11,182 nt of DNA from Phyllobacteriaceae bacterium UBA1940 (GTDB lineage Bacteria; Pseudomonadota; Alphaproteobacteria; Rhizobiales; Rhizobiaceae): positions 1-11,182 of the forward strand of contig DDFA01000092.1 of NCBI GenBank assembly GCA_002336975.1. Reading direction: 5' to 3'. Both the position numbers and the translations under genes were made by a program. Of the stretch, positions 1 through 5,569 are shown in pieces (position 1 is the stretch's first letter; each line of letters begins with the position of its first letter). Below the pieces are notes generated by a model. The model saw only the letters and a program-made list of their open reading frames with translations. It did no database searches and was not told where the DNA came from.

Positions 1-268
1 CGGCGGGTTGCTGCTGTGCCGGTTCGGCGTCCTCGGCGCCGGCGCCGGGCGGCCGGATCGGATCGGGGATAGGCACCGCCGGCGGCGGCTCGGCCTCATC
101 GCCGGCGGGTGGCGGAAGCGGCGTGCGCTGCACGTCCTCGTCTTCGGTCACCTTGGCCGCGCCGCTGTCGTCGGGCGCCAGCTCGCTCAACGCATGAGCA
201 TGCGTCGCCAGCGCAAGAACGCCGGCGACGAGCATCGACAAACGGAATGTGGGCGAACCGTGCGCCAT
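1..268 (-). CDS. Exported Pro-rich hypothetical protein, N-terminal part (cut by window edge)
   Basis: An open frame runs leftward from ATG at 268 to the window edge with no stop, giving 89 visible residues. The start is preceded by GGAG about 6 nt upstream. The first ~26 residues look like a Sec signal peptide: a hydrophobic stretch MLVAGVLALATHAHA with likely cleavage after AHA. The rest is acidic and rich in Pro, Ala and Glu, typical of a low-complexity linker in front of a folded domain that would lie beyond position 1. It starts 48 nt after the stop of the 85-aa gene at 317-574 and is probably co-transcribed with it. Rhizobial genomes carry exported proteins with this kind of Pro-rich N-terminus, but the diagnostic domain is outside the window, so no function is assigned. 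The frame and signal peptide are seen directly; export is inferred. Confidence 0.65.
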   Translation of the reverse strand, partial: MAHGSPTFRLSMLVAGVLALATHAHALSELAPDDSGAAKVTEDEDVQRTPLPPPAGDEAEPPPAVPIPDPIRPPGAGAEDAEPAQQQPA

Positions 269-316
269 GTCGTCTCCAGAACCGGTGCTTATTTTGACGG
301 CGGCAAGCGGGCGGCG

Positions 317-574
317 TCAATGGCGCCGCTGGTCTTCGGCGAAATCGCCATTGACGATTCGCTCCCGCATCCGGTCGATCAGCGCGACGGCGGCGTCTTC
401 ACCGAAATTGCGGACGAGTTCCTGGAACGCGGTCGATAGCGCGACCTCGGCGATCAGATCCGGTTCGATGCCGGCGGAAAGGCCCTCGGCCCACGCATCC
501 GTCTGCATTTCCAGCGCGGAGAGGCGCTTCTCTTCGCGCACCAGTGCGTCGAGATCCGCCAGACCTTGTGTCAT
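317..574 (-). CDS. Conserved-looking hypothetical protein, 85 aa
   Basis: The protein starts MTQGLADLDALVREEKRL and ends NGDFAEDQRRH. It is acidic, cytoplasmic (no signal peptide or membrane span) and probably all-helical, with heptad-like Leu/Ala spacing over residues 5-30 that could form a short coiled coil. I chose ATG at 574 because TAAGG lies 3-4 nt upstream. A GTG at 601 and an ATG at 589 are in-frame alternatives with poorer ribosome sites. I do not recognise the family. Upstream, on the same strand, are a candidate promoter and a consensus CtrA box, so cell-cycle control is possible. The exported-protein gene follows 48 nt downstream. The 5' leader carries a 7-bp hairpin at 597-616. 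The frame is clear; the gene call rests on coding character, spacing and the ribosome site. Confidence 0.6.
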   Translation of the reverse strand: MTQGLADLDALVREEKRLSALEMQTDAWAEGLSAGIEPDLIAEVALSTAFQELVRNFGEDAAVALIDRMRERIVNGDFAEDQRRH

Positions 575-596
575 CGCCTTACCACCCATGCTTCGC

Positions 597-616
597 CGCA
601 CCGTCGGACCGGTGCG
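597..616 (-). other. 7-bp hairpin in the 5' leader of the 85-aa hypothetical gene
   Basis: Positions 597-603 and 610-616 are perfectly complementary (stem CGCACCG / CGGTGCG, 6-nt loop). No T-run follows on either strand, so it is not a classic intrinsic terminator. It lies 23-42 nt upstream of the chosen start. Its function is unknown and it could be chance in GC-rich DNA. Confidence 0.3.
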
Positions 617-653
617 ATATGCTTAACGTCCCATAAAGATATCTAGCACGTTT

Positions 654-682
654 GTAGTAGTCTGCACGTCGGCCATCCTCAA
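654..682 (-). promoter_or_regulatory. Candidate sigma-70-type promoter for the 317-574 gene
   Basis: Read on the minus strand, TTGAGG (677-682) is followed after 17 nt by TACTAC (654-659). The -35 is fair and the -10 is weak (3 of 6 to TATAAT). A weak -10 is common where an activator helps, and a CtrA-type box sits 3 nt upstream of the -35. The implied transcript start near 647 gives a leader of about 70 nt. Confidence 0.35.
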
Positions 683-685
683 TAA

Positions 686-701
686 GTTAACAGAAGGTTA
701 A
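686..701 (-). promoter_or_regulatory. CtrA-type binding site, TTAA-N7-TTAAC
   Basis: The minus strand reads TTAACCTTCTGTTAAC, an exact match to the CtrA consensus TTAA-N7-TTAAC known from Caulobacter and used in rhizobia. It overlaps the stop codon of the TIGR02301 gene. It lies directly upstream of the candidate -35 of the 85-aa hypothetical gene, a sensible place for activation. The match is seen in the sequence; occupancy by CtrA is inference. Confidence 0.5.
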
Positions 702-1066
702 TTGCCGAAACGTATGGCGATATCGCGCGACAGAGCCTGCCCCTCGACGCGGTAGCGCTCGGCGGCGAGCCGCGCCGACTGGGTGCACGACGTGTAGGAC
801 GCGCCGAACGAGCGATAGCCGTTGTTGAAGGAGGAGACGTAGCGGGCGCGCATGGCCGGCTCCGGATTCTCGGCCGTCAGCAGCGCCTCCATCTCGTCGC
901 GCCACTGATTGGTGCGGTCGCCGCACAGATTGCGCAGATAATGCAGCGAGCCAAGGATTTCGGACAGGCGCAACAGGCGGGTTTCAAACGGCGCCTCTGC
1001 GGCGCGCGCCGGCAGGGCGGCCAGCCCGACCGCAATCGTCAGTAAGAAGAGTGCCCCACGCGCCAT
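698..1066 (-). CDS. TIGR02301-family exported protein
   Basis: This is a 122-aa protein starting MARGALFLLTIAVG with a clear Sec signal peptide (hydrophobic residues 5-19, likely cleavage after ARA at 20-22). The mature part begins AEAPFETRLLRLSEILGSLH and keeps the features I associate with TIGR02301, an alphaproteobacterial family of unknown function: an LSEILGSLHYLRNLC segment, NQWRDEME, and FNNGYRSFGASYTSC. Two cysteines (48 and 94) could form a periplasmic disulfide. Start ATG at 1066 has AAGG 6 nt upstream; the frame stays open further upstream, but that extension would bury the signal peptide. It lies 55 nt downstream of the Nudix gene on the same strand, an arrangement seen in rhizobia, and is probably co-transcribed. 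The stop codon overlaps the CtrA box. The role is unknown. Confidence 0.8.
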   Translation of the reverse strand: MARGALFLLTIAVGLAALPARAAEAPFETRLLRLSEILGSLHYLRNLCGDRTNQWRDEMEALLTAENPEPAMRARYVSSFNNGYRSFGASYTSCTQSARLAAERYRVEGQALSRDIAIRFGN

Positions 1067-1121
1067 GGACGCCTTGTCGTGCAAGATCTTGTCAGGCGCA
1101 AGGCAAGTCGGGCGACATGGT

Positions 1122-1523
1122 TCACCGCAATAGTTTACGCGCCACCGCAACCACGGACTGAAGCACCGGCAGCCGGTCCATCTCGGCCAGCCCGTACCAG
1201 CCGGCCTCGTCGGCGTCATCGTCGGCAACCGCCTCTCCGTCGAGATAAGCGCCGGCATAGACATGCAGGCGGAACGCCGGTTGCCCCGGTTCGCGTTCGG
1301 TGTCGACGATGGCGACCCTGGTCAGTTCGCCGGCGCACAGGCCGGTTTCTTCGAGCAACTCGCGCCGCGCCGCCTCTTCATGTCCCTCGCCGGGCTCGAC
1401 CCTGCCGCCGGGAAAGGCGAAAAACCCTTTCGACGGGGCGCGGCCGCGCCTGACCAGCAGCACCTGGTCGCCCCGCACCAGCGCCACCGAGACGGCTGGC
1501 TTGAACAAACCGGCTGCGGTCAT
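1122..1523 (-). CDS. Nudix hydrolase
   Basis: This 133-aa protein is a single Nudix domain. The complete Nudix box G-x5-E-x7-REUxEExGU is at residues 40-62: G40, E46, then RELLEETGL from 54, supplying the metal-binding glutamates. The family hydrolyses nucleoside diphosphates linked to another moiety (for example oxidised dNTPs, ADP-ribose or sugar nucleotides). The short single-domain form with an RGRAPSKGFFAFPGG lead-in does not reveal the substrate, though it resembles the ADP-ribose/MutT-like housekeeping type. The start is ATG at 1523, with AAGG about 10 nt upstream; the open frame continues further upstream into the repeat element but loses coding character. It is divergent from the SRAP gene across 250 nt and lies upstream of the TIGR02301 gene in the same direction. 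Confidence 0.88.
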   Translation of the reverse strand: MTAAGLFKPAVSVALVRGDQVLLVRRGRAPSKGFFAFPGGRVEPGEGHEEAARRELLEETGLCAGELTRVAIVDTEREPGQPAFRLHVYAGAYLDGEAVADDDADEAGWYGLAEMDRLPVLQSVVAVARKLLR

Positions 1524-1580
1524 TTGAGCTGGACCTTCGGCGACGCGACGTGCTGAACGCGCGCTGTCCGGCGAACGCAT

Positions 1581-1665
1581 CCTCGCTCCTTGCCCCTCCC
1601 CACAAGGAGGAGGGGAATGCGGAGGCGCCGCGGCTGGCTTTTGCAGAGCGGGGCAAGGGGCGAGG
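1581..1665. repeat. Imperfect inverted-repeat element between Nudix and SRAP genes
   Basis: The arms 1581-1596 and 1650-1665 match at 15 of 16 positions when inverted (core CCTTGCCCC / GGGGCAAGG). Between them is a second stem, CCCCTCC with GGAGGGG, and an alternative pairing CTCCTTG (1586-1592) with CAAGGAG (1603-1609). This nested, C/G-run architecture is like the intergenic mosaic repeats common in Mesorhizobium and relatives. It is not the same sequence as the larger repeat after cysS. No transposase is encoded. Confidence 0.5.
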
Positions 1666-1681
1666 GAAACAAGCGCATCGT

Positions 1682-1699
1682 GCGAACTTAGATGTTCGC
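1682..1699. promoter_or_regulatory. Palindrome GCGAAC-N6-GTTCGC in the Nudix/SRAP divergent region
   Basis: Two perfect 6-bp inverted half-sites are separated by 6 nt, 75 nt upstream of the SRAP start. The dyad looks like an operator. It is not the alphaproteobacterial LexA box (GTTC-N7-GTTC direct repeat) nor the Gram-positive GAAC-N4-GTTC form, because the spacing is 6. The regulator is unknown. Confidence 0.3.
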
Positions 1700-1738
1700 T
1701 GGACGATGGTCCATGGTTTCGACCGGAGCCGAAAACCC

Positions 1739-1767
1739 TTGACGTTGCATCCTGGGCGACCAATTTT
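1739..1767 (+). promoter_or_regulatory. Candidate promoter giving a leaderless SRAP transcript
   Basis: TTGACG (1739-1744) is followed after 17 nt by AATTTT (1762-1767). The -35 matches 5 of 6, the -10 only 3 of 6. The expected start of transcription is at about 1774, the A of the SRAP start codon. There is no Shine-Dalgarno sequence in the preceding 15 nt, which fits leaderless translation. Confidence 0.4.
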
Positions 1768-1773
1768 CGCCCG

Positions 1774-2544
1774 ATGTGTGGACGCTTTGCCCTGACCGCG
1801 ACTTCGGAGGAACTGTCGGCCGCGTTTGCGGTGATCGACCCCGGCGCGTTTCCGCCGCGCTACAACATCGCGCCGACCCAGCCGGTGATGCTGGTGACCG
1901 CCGGGCCGCGGCGCGATCCGGGCTCCAACCTGCCCGATCGCCAGACCGTGCTGGTGCGCTGGGGGCTGATCCCCGGCTGGGCCCGGGATCCCAGGGATCT
2001 GCCGCTGCTGATCAATGCGCGGTCCGAGACGGCGGCCCAAAAGCCGGCGTTCCGCGCCGCGATGCGCCACCGCCGGGCGCTGCTGCCGGCGACCGGGTTT
2101 TACGAATGGAAGCGCGATGGCGCGAAAAAGAGCCAGCCATACCTGATCCGGCCGCGCGGCGGCGGGCTGGTGGCGTTCGGCGCGCTGATGGAAACCTATG
2201 CCGACGCCAACGGTTCGGAGATCGACACCGGCGCGATCCTCACCACCGCCGCCAATTCGGCGATCGCCGCGATCCACGACCGCATGCCGGTGGTGATCAA
2301 ACCGGAGGATTTTGGGCGCTGGCTCGACTGCGTCAACAATGAGCCGCGCGACGTGGCGAACCTGATGCAGCCGGTGGAGTCGGATTTTTTCGAGGCGATC
2401 CCGATTTCCGACAAGGTCAACAAGGTCGCCAACTCAGGTCCCGACGTGCAGGACCCGGTTTCGCCTGGCGCCGGCGCGCCGCCGCCAAAGGCCGCGACCG
2501 GCAAGGCCAGATCCGCGCCGGGCGATCAGTTCAAGCTCTTGTAG
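1774..2544 (+). CDS. SOS response-associated peptidase (SRAP / YedK-HMCES family)
   Basis: This 256-aa protein begins MCGRFALTAT. SRAP proteins shield abasic sites in single-stranded DNA by forming a thiazolidine crosslink through Cys2 after Met removal. All expected residues are present: C2, N31 in RYNIAPTQ, N81 in INARSET, E111 in GFYEWK, and H168 in IHDRMPV, matching the family's Cys/Asn/Glu/His active site. The start must be at 1774 because Cys2 is catalytic. The length is slightly above E. coli YedK because of a C-terminal Pro/Ala/Lys-rich tail (about residues 224-256), likely disordered. No ribosome site is visible and a promoter sits immediately upstream, so the mRNA may be leaderless. 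Despite the family name no canonical alphaproteobacterial LexA box is seen nearby. It converges with a small ORF 1 nt after its stop. Confidence 0.95.
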   Translation: MCGRFALTATSEELSAAFAVIDPGAFPPRYNIAPTQPVMLVTAGPRRDPGSNLPDRQTVLVRWGLIPGWARDPRDLPLLINARSETAAQKPAFRAAMRHRRALLPATGFYEWKRDGAKKSQPYLIRPRGGGLVAFGALMETYADANGSEIDTGAILTTAANSAIAAIHDRMPVVIKPEDFGRWLDCVNNEPRDVANLMQPVESDFFEAIPISDKVNKVANSGPDVQDPVSPGAGAPPPKAATGKARSAPGDQFKLL

Positions 2545-2545
2545 G

Positions 2546-2704
2546 TCAGGCCGCGTGCGGCAGCCGGCCGGACGTCTTGCAGGGCTTACGCGTCGCGTAG
2601 ATCAGGGCGGCGAGGATTGCCGCCGGACCGATGGCGCGATACTGGCTGGCCAGCGTTTGCTGTTGCTGGCGGATAACCTGTTTTTCGCTGCGAGCGCGTT
2701 GCAT
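2546..2704 (-). CDS. Small putative membrane protein, 52 aa
   Basis: The protein starts MQRARSEKQVIRQQQQTLAS and ends TSGRLPHAA. It has a basic/Gln-rich N-terminus, one hydrophobic segment at about residues 24-37 (AIGPAAILAALIYA) and a basic tail, so it could be a single-span or membrane-associated protein. ATG at 2704 is preceded by AAAGGGACAGAGACA, giving a plausible but slightly distant ribosome site; longer in-frame starts lack one. It converges on the SRAP gene with 1 nt between stops. I do not recognise a family. The stretch of coding-like composition and the ribosome site are the only support. Confidence 0.45.
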   Translation of the reverse strand: MQRARSEKQVIRQQQQTLASQYRAIGPAAILAALIYATRKPCKTSGRLPHAA

Positions 2705-2898
2705 TGTCTCTGTCCCTTTGATGATCAGGTCTCGTTTGCCTGTGCTGGCGAAAATGCCGTCCGAATTGGACTGAAACATGGTCGGTTCGCGGGGCTTTCG
2801 TGACAATCTTTGGCATGCGCCATGATGGTTTACCAATTGCTAAAGCGCGGCGGTCCTGACGCGACGCGGGGCGGGCGATGCGGGCGGCGCGCAAGCGC

Positions 2899-2928
2899 TT
2901 GACGGAAGGGCTGGCGCGCGCGCATAAG
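2899..2928 (+). promoter_or_regulatory. Candidate promoter for cysS
   Basis: TTGACG (2899-2904) is followed after 18 nt by CATAAG (2923-2928), matching 5 of 6 and 4 of 6 to the sigma-70 consensus. Transcription would start at about 2935, leaving a leader of about 125 nt before cysS. This is the best promoter-like pair in the window. Confidence 0.5.
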
Positions 2929-2935
2929 AGCGGCC

Positions 2936-2980
2936 ATGAAAACGATCTTCGCCATCTGCGGGATTTTTATTATCGACTAG
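2936..2980 (+). CDS. Possible 14-aa leader peptide upstream of cysS
   Basis: The frame reads [14 protein letters not shown] then TAG. It begins almost exactly where the cysS promoter predicts transcription to start, so it could be translated from a leaderless end. It contains one Cys codon (position 8) and is rich in Ile/Phe. One Cys codon is weak evidence for classic attenuation. It may be chance, and no homologue is known to me. Confidence 0.22.
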   Translation: MKTIFAICGIFIID

Positions 2981-3032
2981 CGCACCCGCTGGTCCGGCCG
3001 TTTTCGCCTCTTCTCGACAAAGACAGCAAACG

Positions 3033-3052
3033 CCCCGGCCAGCAGGTCGGGG
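3033..3052 (+). promoter_or_regulatory. Hairpin sequestering the cysS ribosome binding site
   Basis: CCCCGGCC (3033-3040) pairs over 8 positions (one G-U) with GGTCGGGG (3045-3052), with an AGCA loop. The 3' arm contains the GGGG of the Shine-Dalgarno GGGGAGAAG (3049-3057). A second element, CTTCTC (3010-3015), is complementary to the rest of the ribosome site, GAGAAG (3052-3057). Either fold would hide the site. Confidence 0.4.
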
Positions 3053-3059
3053 AGAAGCC

Positions 3060-4526
3060 ATGCCGTCGGACGGGTTCAAGGGGTTGCGCATCTACAACAC
3101 GCTGACGCGGGCGAAGGAGGATTTTCGCCCGATCGACGCCGACAATGTGCGCATCTATGTCTGCGGCCCCACCGTCTACGACTACGCCCATATCGGCAAC
3201 GCCCGCCCGGCGATCGTCTTCGACGTGATGTTCCGCCTGCTGCGCCATATCTATGGCGAGGACCATGTCGTCTATGTGCGCAACATCACCGACGTCGACG
3301 ACAAGATCAACGCCCGCGCGCTGCGCGATTACGGCGCCGAGATCGCGGCGGGAACGCTCAGCCTCAACGACGCGATCCGGAAAGTCACCGAGCCGACCTA
3401 CGACCAGTATCAGAAGGACGTGACCGCGCTCGGATGTCTCGCTCCGACGCATCAGCCGCGCGCCACCGAATTCGTGCTGCCGCGTAGCGATGGCCGCGCC
3501 GACATGCTGAGCTTGATTCAACGACTGATCGATCGCGGCTATGCCTATGTCGCGCAAGGCGAAGTCCTGTTCGACACCCAGGCGATGGCCGACTACGGGC
3601 AATTGTCGAAACGGCCGCTGGACGAGCAGATGGCCGGCGCCCGCATCGCGGTCGACCGCCACAAGCGCCATGCCTCGGACTTCGTGCTGTGGAAGCAGTC
3701 GTCGGATGACGAACCGGGCTGGCCGGCGGCGTTTTCGATGCTGGACGGCGCGCGCGTCGACATTCGCGGCCGGCCGGGCTGGCACATCGAATGCTCGGCG
3801 ATGAGCGCCGCCTATCTGGGAAACGTCTTCGACATTCATGGCGGCGGGCTCGACCTGATCTTCCCGCACCACGAGAACGAGATCGCCCAGTCGCGCTGCG
3901 CCCACGGGACGGCGGCGATGGCCAATTACTGGATGCACAACGGCTTCCTCCAGGTGGAGGGCCGCAAGATGAGCAAATCCGAGGGCAATTTCGTCACCAT
4001 CAACGAATTGCTGGAGACGGAAAAGTTTGGCGGCCGAAGCTGGCCGGGCGAGGTGCTGCGACTGGCGATGCTGATGACGCATTACCGCGAGCCGATCGAT
4101 TTCAGCGTGCGCAAGCTTGAAGAGGCGGAAAACACGCTGCGCCGCTGGAAGCGGGCCGCCGACATGGCCGAGGGCGACGAGGTTGCGCCACCGGTCGAGG
4201 TGCTGGACGCGCTGGCCGACGATCTGGGAACCTATCAGTCGTTCCAGGCGATGAGCGATCTGGCCGGGCGCGCAGCGGCGGAGCCGAAGGCGGCGTTGCA
4301 ATTGCGCGCGTCGCTGGCGTTTTTCGGTTTCGACATGGACGCCGGCGCGGTTGACGAAGCGGCGATCGCCGCGACCATCGCCGAGCGCCTGGCGCTGATC
4401 GCGGCAAAGGACTGGGCGTCGGCCGACAGGATCCGCGACGAATTGCTAGCGCAAGGAATACAGTTGAAGGACGGAAAAGACCCGGCGACCGGCGAGCGGG
4501 TGACGACATGGGAAGTGAAGCGGTGA
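3060..4526 (+). CDS. cysS: Cysteinyl-tRNA synthetase (CysRS)
   Basis: This 488-aa cytoplasmic class I aminoacyl-tRNA synthetase attaches cysteine to tRNA-Cys using ATP. The HIGH signature appears as HIGN at residues 44-47 and the KMSKS loop is intact at 303-307. The zinc that selects cysteine is held by C35, C245, H270 and E274, with the same 25- and 4-residue spacings as E. coli C209/H234/E238. The C-terminal part (about 400-488) carries the helical anticodon-binding region with the typical [12 protein letters not shown] and [17 protein letters not shown] ending. At 488 aa it is longer than the ~460-aa E. coli enzyme, mainly through a longer stretch around 213-240. ATG at 3060 has a strong GGGGAGAAG site. 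The leader has a possible regulatory fold. A 57-bp inverted repeat lies directly downstream. Confidence 0.98.
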   Translation: MPSDGFKGLRIYNTLTRAKEDFRPIDADNVRIYVCGPTVYDYAHIGNARPAIVFDVMFRLLRHIYGEDHVVYVRNITDVDDKINARALRDYGAEIAAGTLSLNDAIRKVTEPTYDQYQKDVTALGCLAPTHQPRATEFVLPRSDGRADMLSLIQRLIDRGYAYVAQGEVLFDTQAMADYGQLSKRPLDEQMAGARIAVDRHKRHASDFVLWKQSSDDEPGWPAAFSMLDGARVDIRGRPGWHIECSAMSAAYLGNVFDIHGGGLDLIFPHHENEIAQSRCAHGTAAMANYWMHNGFLQVEGRKMSKSEGNFVTINELLETEKFGGRSWPGEVLRLAMLMTHYREPIDFSVRKLEEAENTLRRWKRAADMAEGDEVAPPVEVLDALADDLGTYQSFQAMSDLAGRAAAEPKAALQLRASLAFFGFDMDAGAVDEAAIAATIAERLALIAAKDWASADRIRDELLAQGIQLKDGKDPATGERVTTWEVKR

Positions 4527-4557
4527 GGGGAATTGGCAGAGATGGCGGCATGCTGGC

Positions 4558-4729
4558 GGGACAGCGCCCCCCTCTGTCCTGCCGGACATCTCCCCCGCAA
4601 GGGGGGAGATTGGCTGTCAACGCCGCTTTCGCCAATCGCCGACGTTTCGGAAATAGCGGCGTCGCCAAAGCCGCCAATCTCCCCCCTTGCGGGGGAGATG
4701 TCCGGCAGGACAGAGGGGGGCGCTGTCCC
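4558..4729. repeat. Long perfect inverted repeat (57-bp arms, 58-nt spacer)
   Basis: Positions 4558-4614 and 4673-4729 are exact reverse complements over 57 bp, with a further 8-bp match inside the spacer (4620-4627 with 4655-4662) and an ATGCTG match just outside, offset by one base. Each arm holds its own smaller hairpins: TGTCC-TGCC-GGACA (4575-4588) and a 9-bp stem 4588-4596/4602-4610. Similar C/G-run palindromes are frequent intergenic repeats in Mesorhizobium-like genomes and resemble rhizobial mosaic elements (RIME-like). It sits 31 nt after the cysS stop and 46 nt before the DUF559 start. As RNA it would form a very stable stem that could end transcription or protect cysS mRNA. No transposase and no obvious target-site duplication are seen. 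Confidence 0.85.
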
Positions 4730-4775
4730 ACAGCATATCTGACTGACATATTCAGATGGCGGAAGGTCAGACTTC

Positions 4776-5183
4776 ATGCCGCATGAGCTTGTGCCGCCCA
4801 GAAATCGTCAAAACGCCAGGCGTATGCGCCGCGTCATGACCGACGCCGAGCTGAAGCTGTGGAACGAGGTGCGCGCCCACAGACTGATGGGCCTGGGCTT
4901 TCGTCGTCAGATGCCGATTGCCGGTTTCATCGTCGATTTCGCATGCCCGGACCATCGGCTGATCGTCGAACTGGACGGCTCGCAACATGGCGAAAACGCC
5001 GAGGCGGCGCGCGACGCGACGAGGCAGGCGAAGCTGGAGGCCGAAGGCTGGACGGTGCTGCGCTTCTGGAACGATGATGTGCTGAAAGATATTGACGGCG
5101 TGTGCAGTCATATCGTCGCTGTTGCCGGGCTGGCCGAGCCACCAAACGCGACGCCAACCCCACACAAGGAGCAACACCAATGA
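4776..5183 (+). CDS. DUF559 domain protein (PD-(D/E)XK endonuclease-like, Vsr-related fold)
   Basis: This 135-aa protein matches the DUF559 family. Residues 12-45 give the conserved ARRMRRVMTDAELKLWNEVR lead-in and the GLGFRRQMPI strand. The nuclease-like core follows: D54 in FIVDFACP, then E65 and D67 in LIVELDGSQH, and a late GWTVLRFWNDDV motif at 91-102. These fit the D...ExD metal site of PD-(D/E)XK/Vsr-type nucleases. The biological role of stand-alone DUF559 proteins is not established; DNA repair or defence are both guesses. ATG at 4776 has GGAAGG about 10 nt upstream. The stop overlaps the next start by 4 nt (ATGA), coupling it to the VOC gene. The tail after residue 118 is short and Pro/Thr-rich. 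It lies just after the long inverted repeat. Confidence 0.88.
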   Translation: MPHELVPPRNRQNARRMRRVMTDAELKLWNEVRAHRLMGLGFRRQMPIAGFIVDFACPDHRLIVELDGSQHGENAEAARDATRQAKLEAEGWTVLRFWNDDVLKDIDGVCSHIVAVAGLAEPPNATPTPHKEQHQ

Positions 5184-5569
5184 TTGATCACACAGGTTGC
5201 GCGGTGTCCAACTGGGCTGCGTCGAAAGCGTTCTACGATGCGGCGATGGCGCCGCTGGGCGCAAGGCTTCTGATGGTGGTTCCGCCGGAATTCACCGGCG
5301 GCAAGAATGTCGGCGGTTACGGCCGCGACCGGCCGGTGTGGTGGCTGCATGAGGGCGGCGAGCCGGGACCGGGACGTCACATCGCGTTTTCGGCCCGAAA
5401 TCGCGCCGAGGTTGACGCATTCCATGCCGCCGCGATGGCTGCGGGCGGGCGCGACAATGGCCCGCCGGGCCTGCGCGCGCACTACCATCCAAATTATTAC
5501 GGCGCGTTCGTCTTCGATCCCGACGGCAACAATGTCGAGGCGGTATGCCATCTGCCGGAGGGCGCATGA
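5180..5569 (+). CDS. VOC-superfamily (glyoxalase/bleomycin-resistance fold) protein
   Basis: This 129-aa single VOC domain has the paired beta-alpha-beta-beta-beta pattern. The opening MIDHTGCAVSNWAASKAFYD and closing YYGAFVFDPDGNNVEAVCH are typical. Probable metal ligands are H4, H67 (RHIAFSA) and E120 (NNVEAV). Such proteins include lyases, dioxygenases, epimerases and resistance proteins, and the substrate cannot be read from sequence. The start at 5180 has AAGGAG 8 nt upstream and overlaps the DUF559 stop as ATGA, and its own stop overlaps the first GFA gene the same way. A longer in-frame start at 5102 would run inside DUF559 and is unlikely. Its position beside two GFA proteins hints at thiol-adduct or aldehyde chemistry, which is inference. 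Confidence 0.88.
   Translation: MIDHTGCAVSNWAASKAFYDAAMAPLGARLLMVVPPEFTGGKNVGGYGRDRPVWWLHEGGEPGPGRHIAFSARNRAEVDAFHAAAMAAGGRDNGPPGLRAHYHPNYYGAFVFDPDGNNVEAVCHLPEGA

Larger units (their letters stand above)
2705..3059. other. 355-nt divergent intergenic region upstream of cysS
   Basis: No full-size gene fits here. On the plus strand it holds a good promoter (2899-2928), a 14-codon mini-ORF starting at the predicted transcript start (2936-2980), and an 8-bp hairpin covering the cysS ribosome site (3033-3052). The left half (2705-2898) must also hold control sequences for the small minus-strand ORF, but I see no convincing promoter there. Longer open frames on both strands lack ribosome sites and recognisable protein features. 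Confidence 0.5.

Noticed and set aside
623..676. 17-aa minus-strand mini-ORF reading MADVQTTTNVLDIFMGR
   Set aside because: It overlaps the candidate -35/-10 of the downstream gene, so it would not be on that transcript, and its GAGG touches the ATG, leaving no spacing for initiation.
1682..1699. LexA (SOS) box for SRAP
   Set aside because: The half-sites are inverted with a 6-nt gap, whereas the alphaproteobacterial box is a direct GTTC-N7-GTTC repeat. No canonical site was found between 1524 and 1773.
1378..2277. 299-codon minus-strand frame spanning the Nudix start and SRAP gene
   Set aside because: It is antisense to SRAP and out of frame with Nudix; the His/Arg/Gly-rich product has no domain.
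2970..4301. 443-codon open frame antisense to cysS
   Set aside because: It lies fully opposite a textbook CysRS gene, its product is Arg/His/Val-rich as expected from antisense reading of GC-rich codons, and it has no recognisable domain.
4508..4786. Open frames through the inverted repeat after cysS
   Set aside because: They are made of the repeat itself and its flanks; the peptide is a by-product of the palindromic DNA and lacks protein features.
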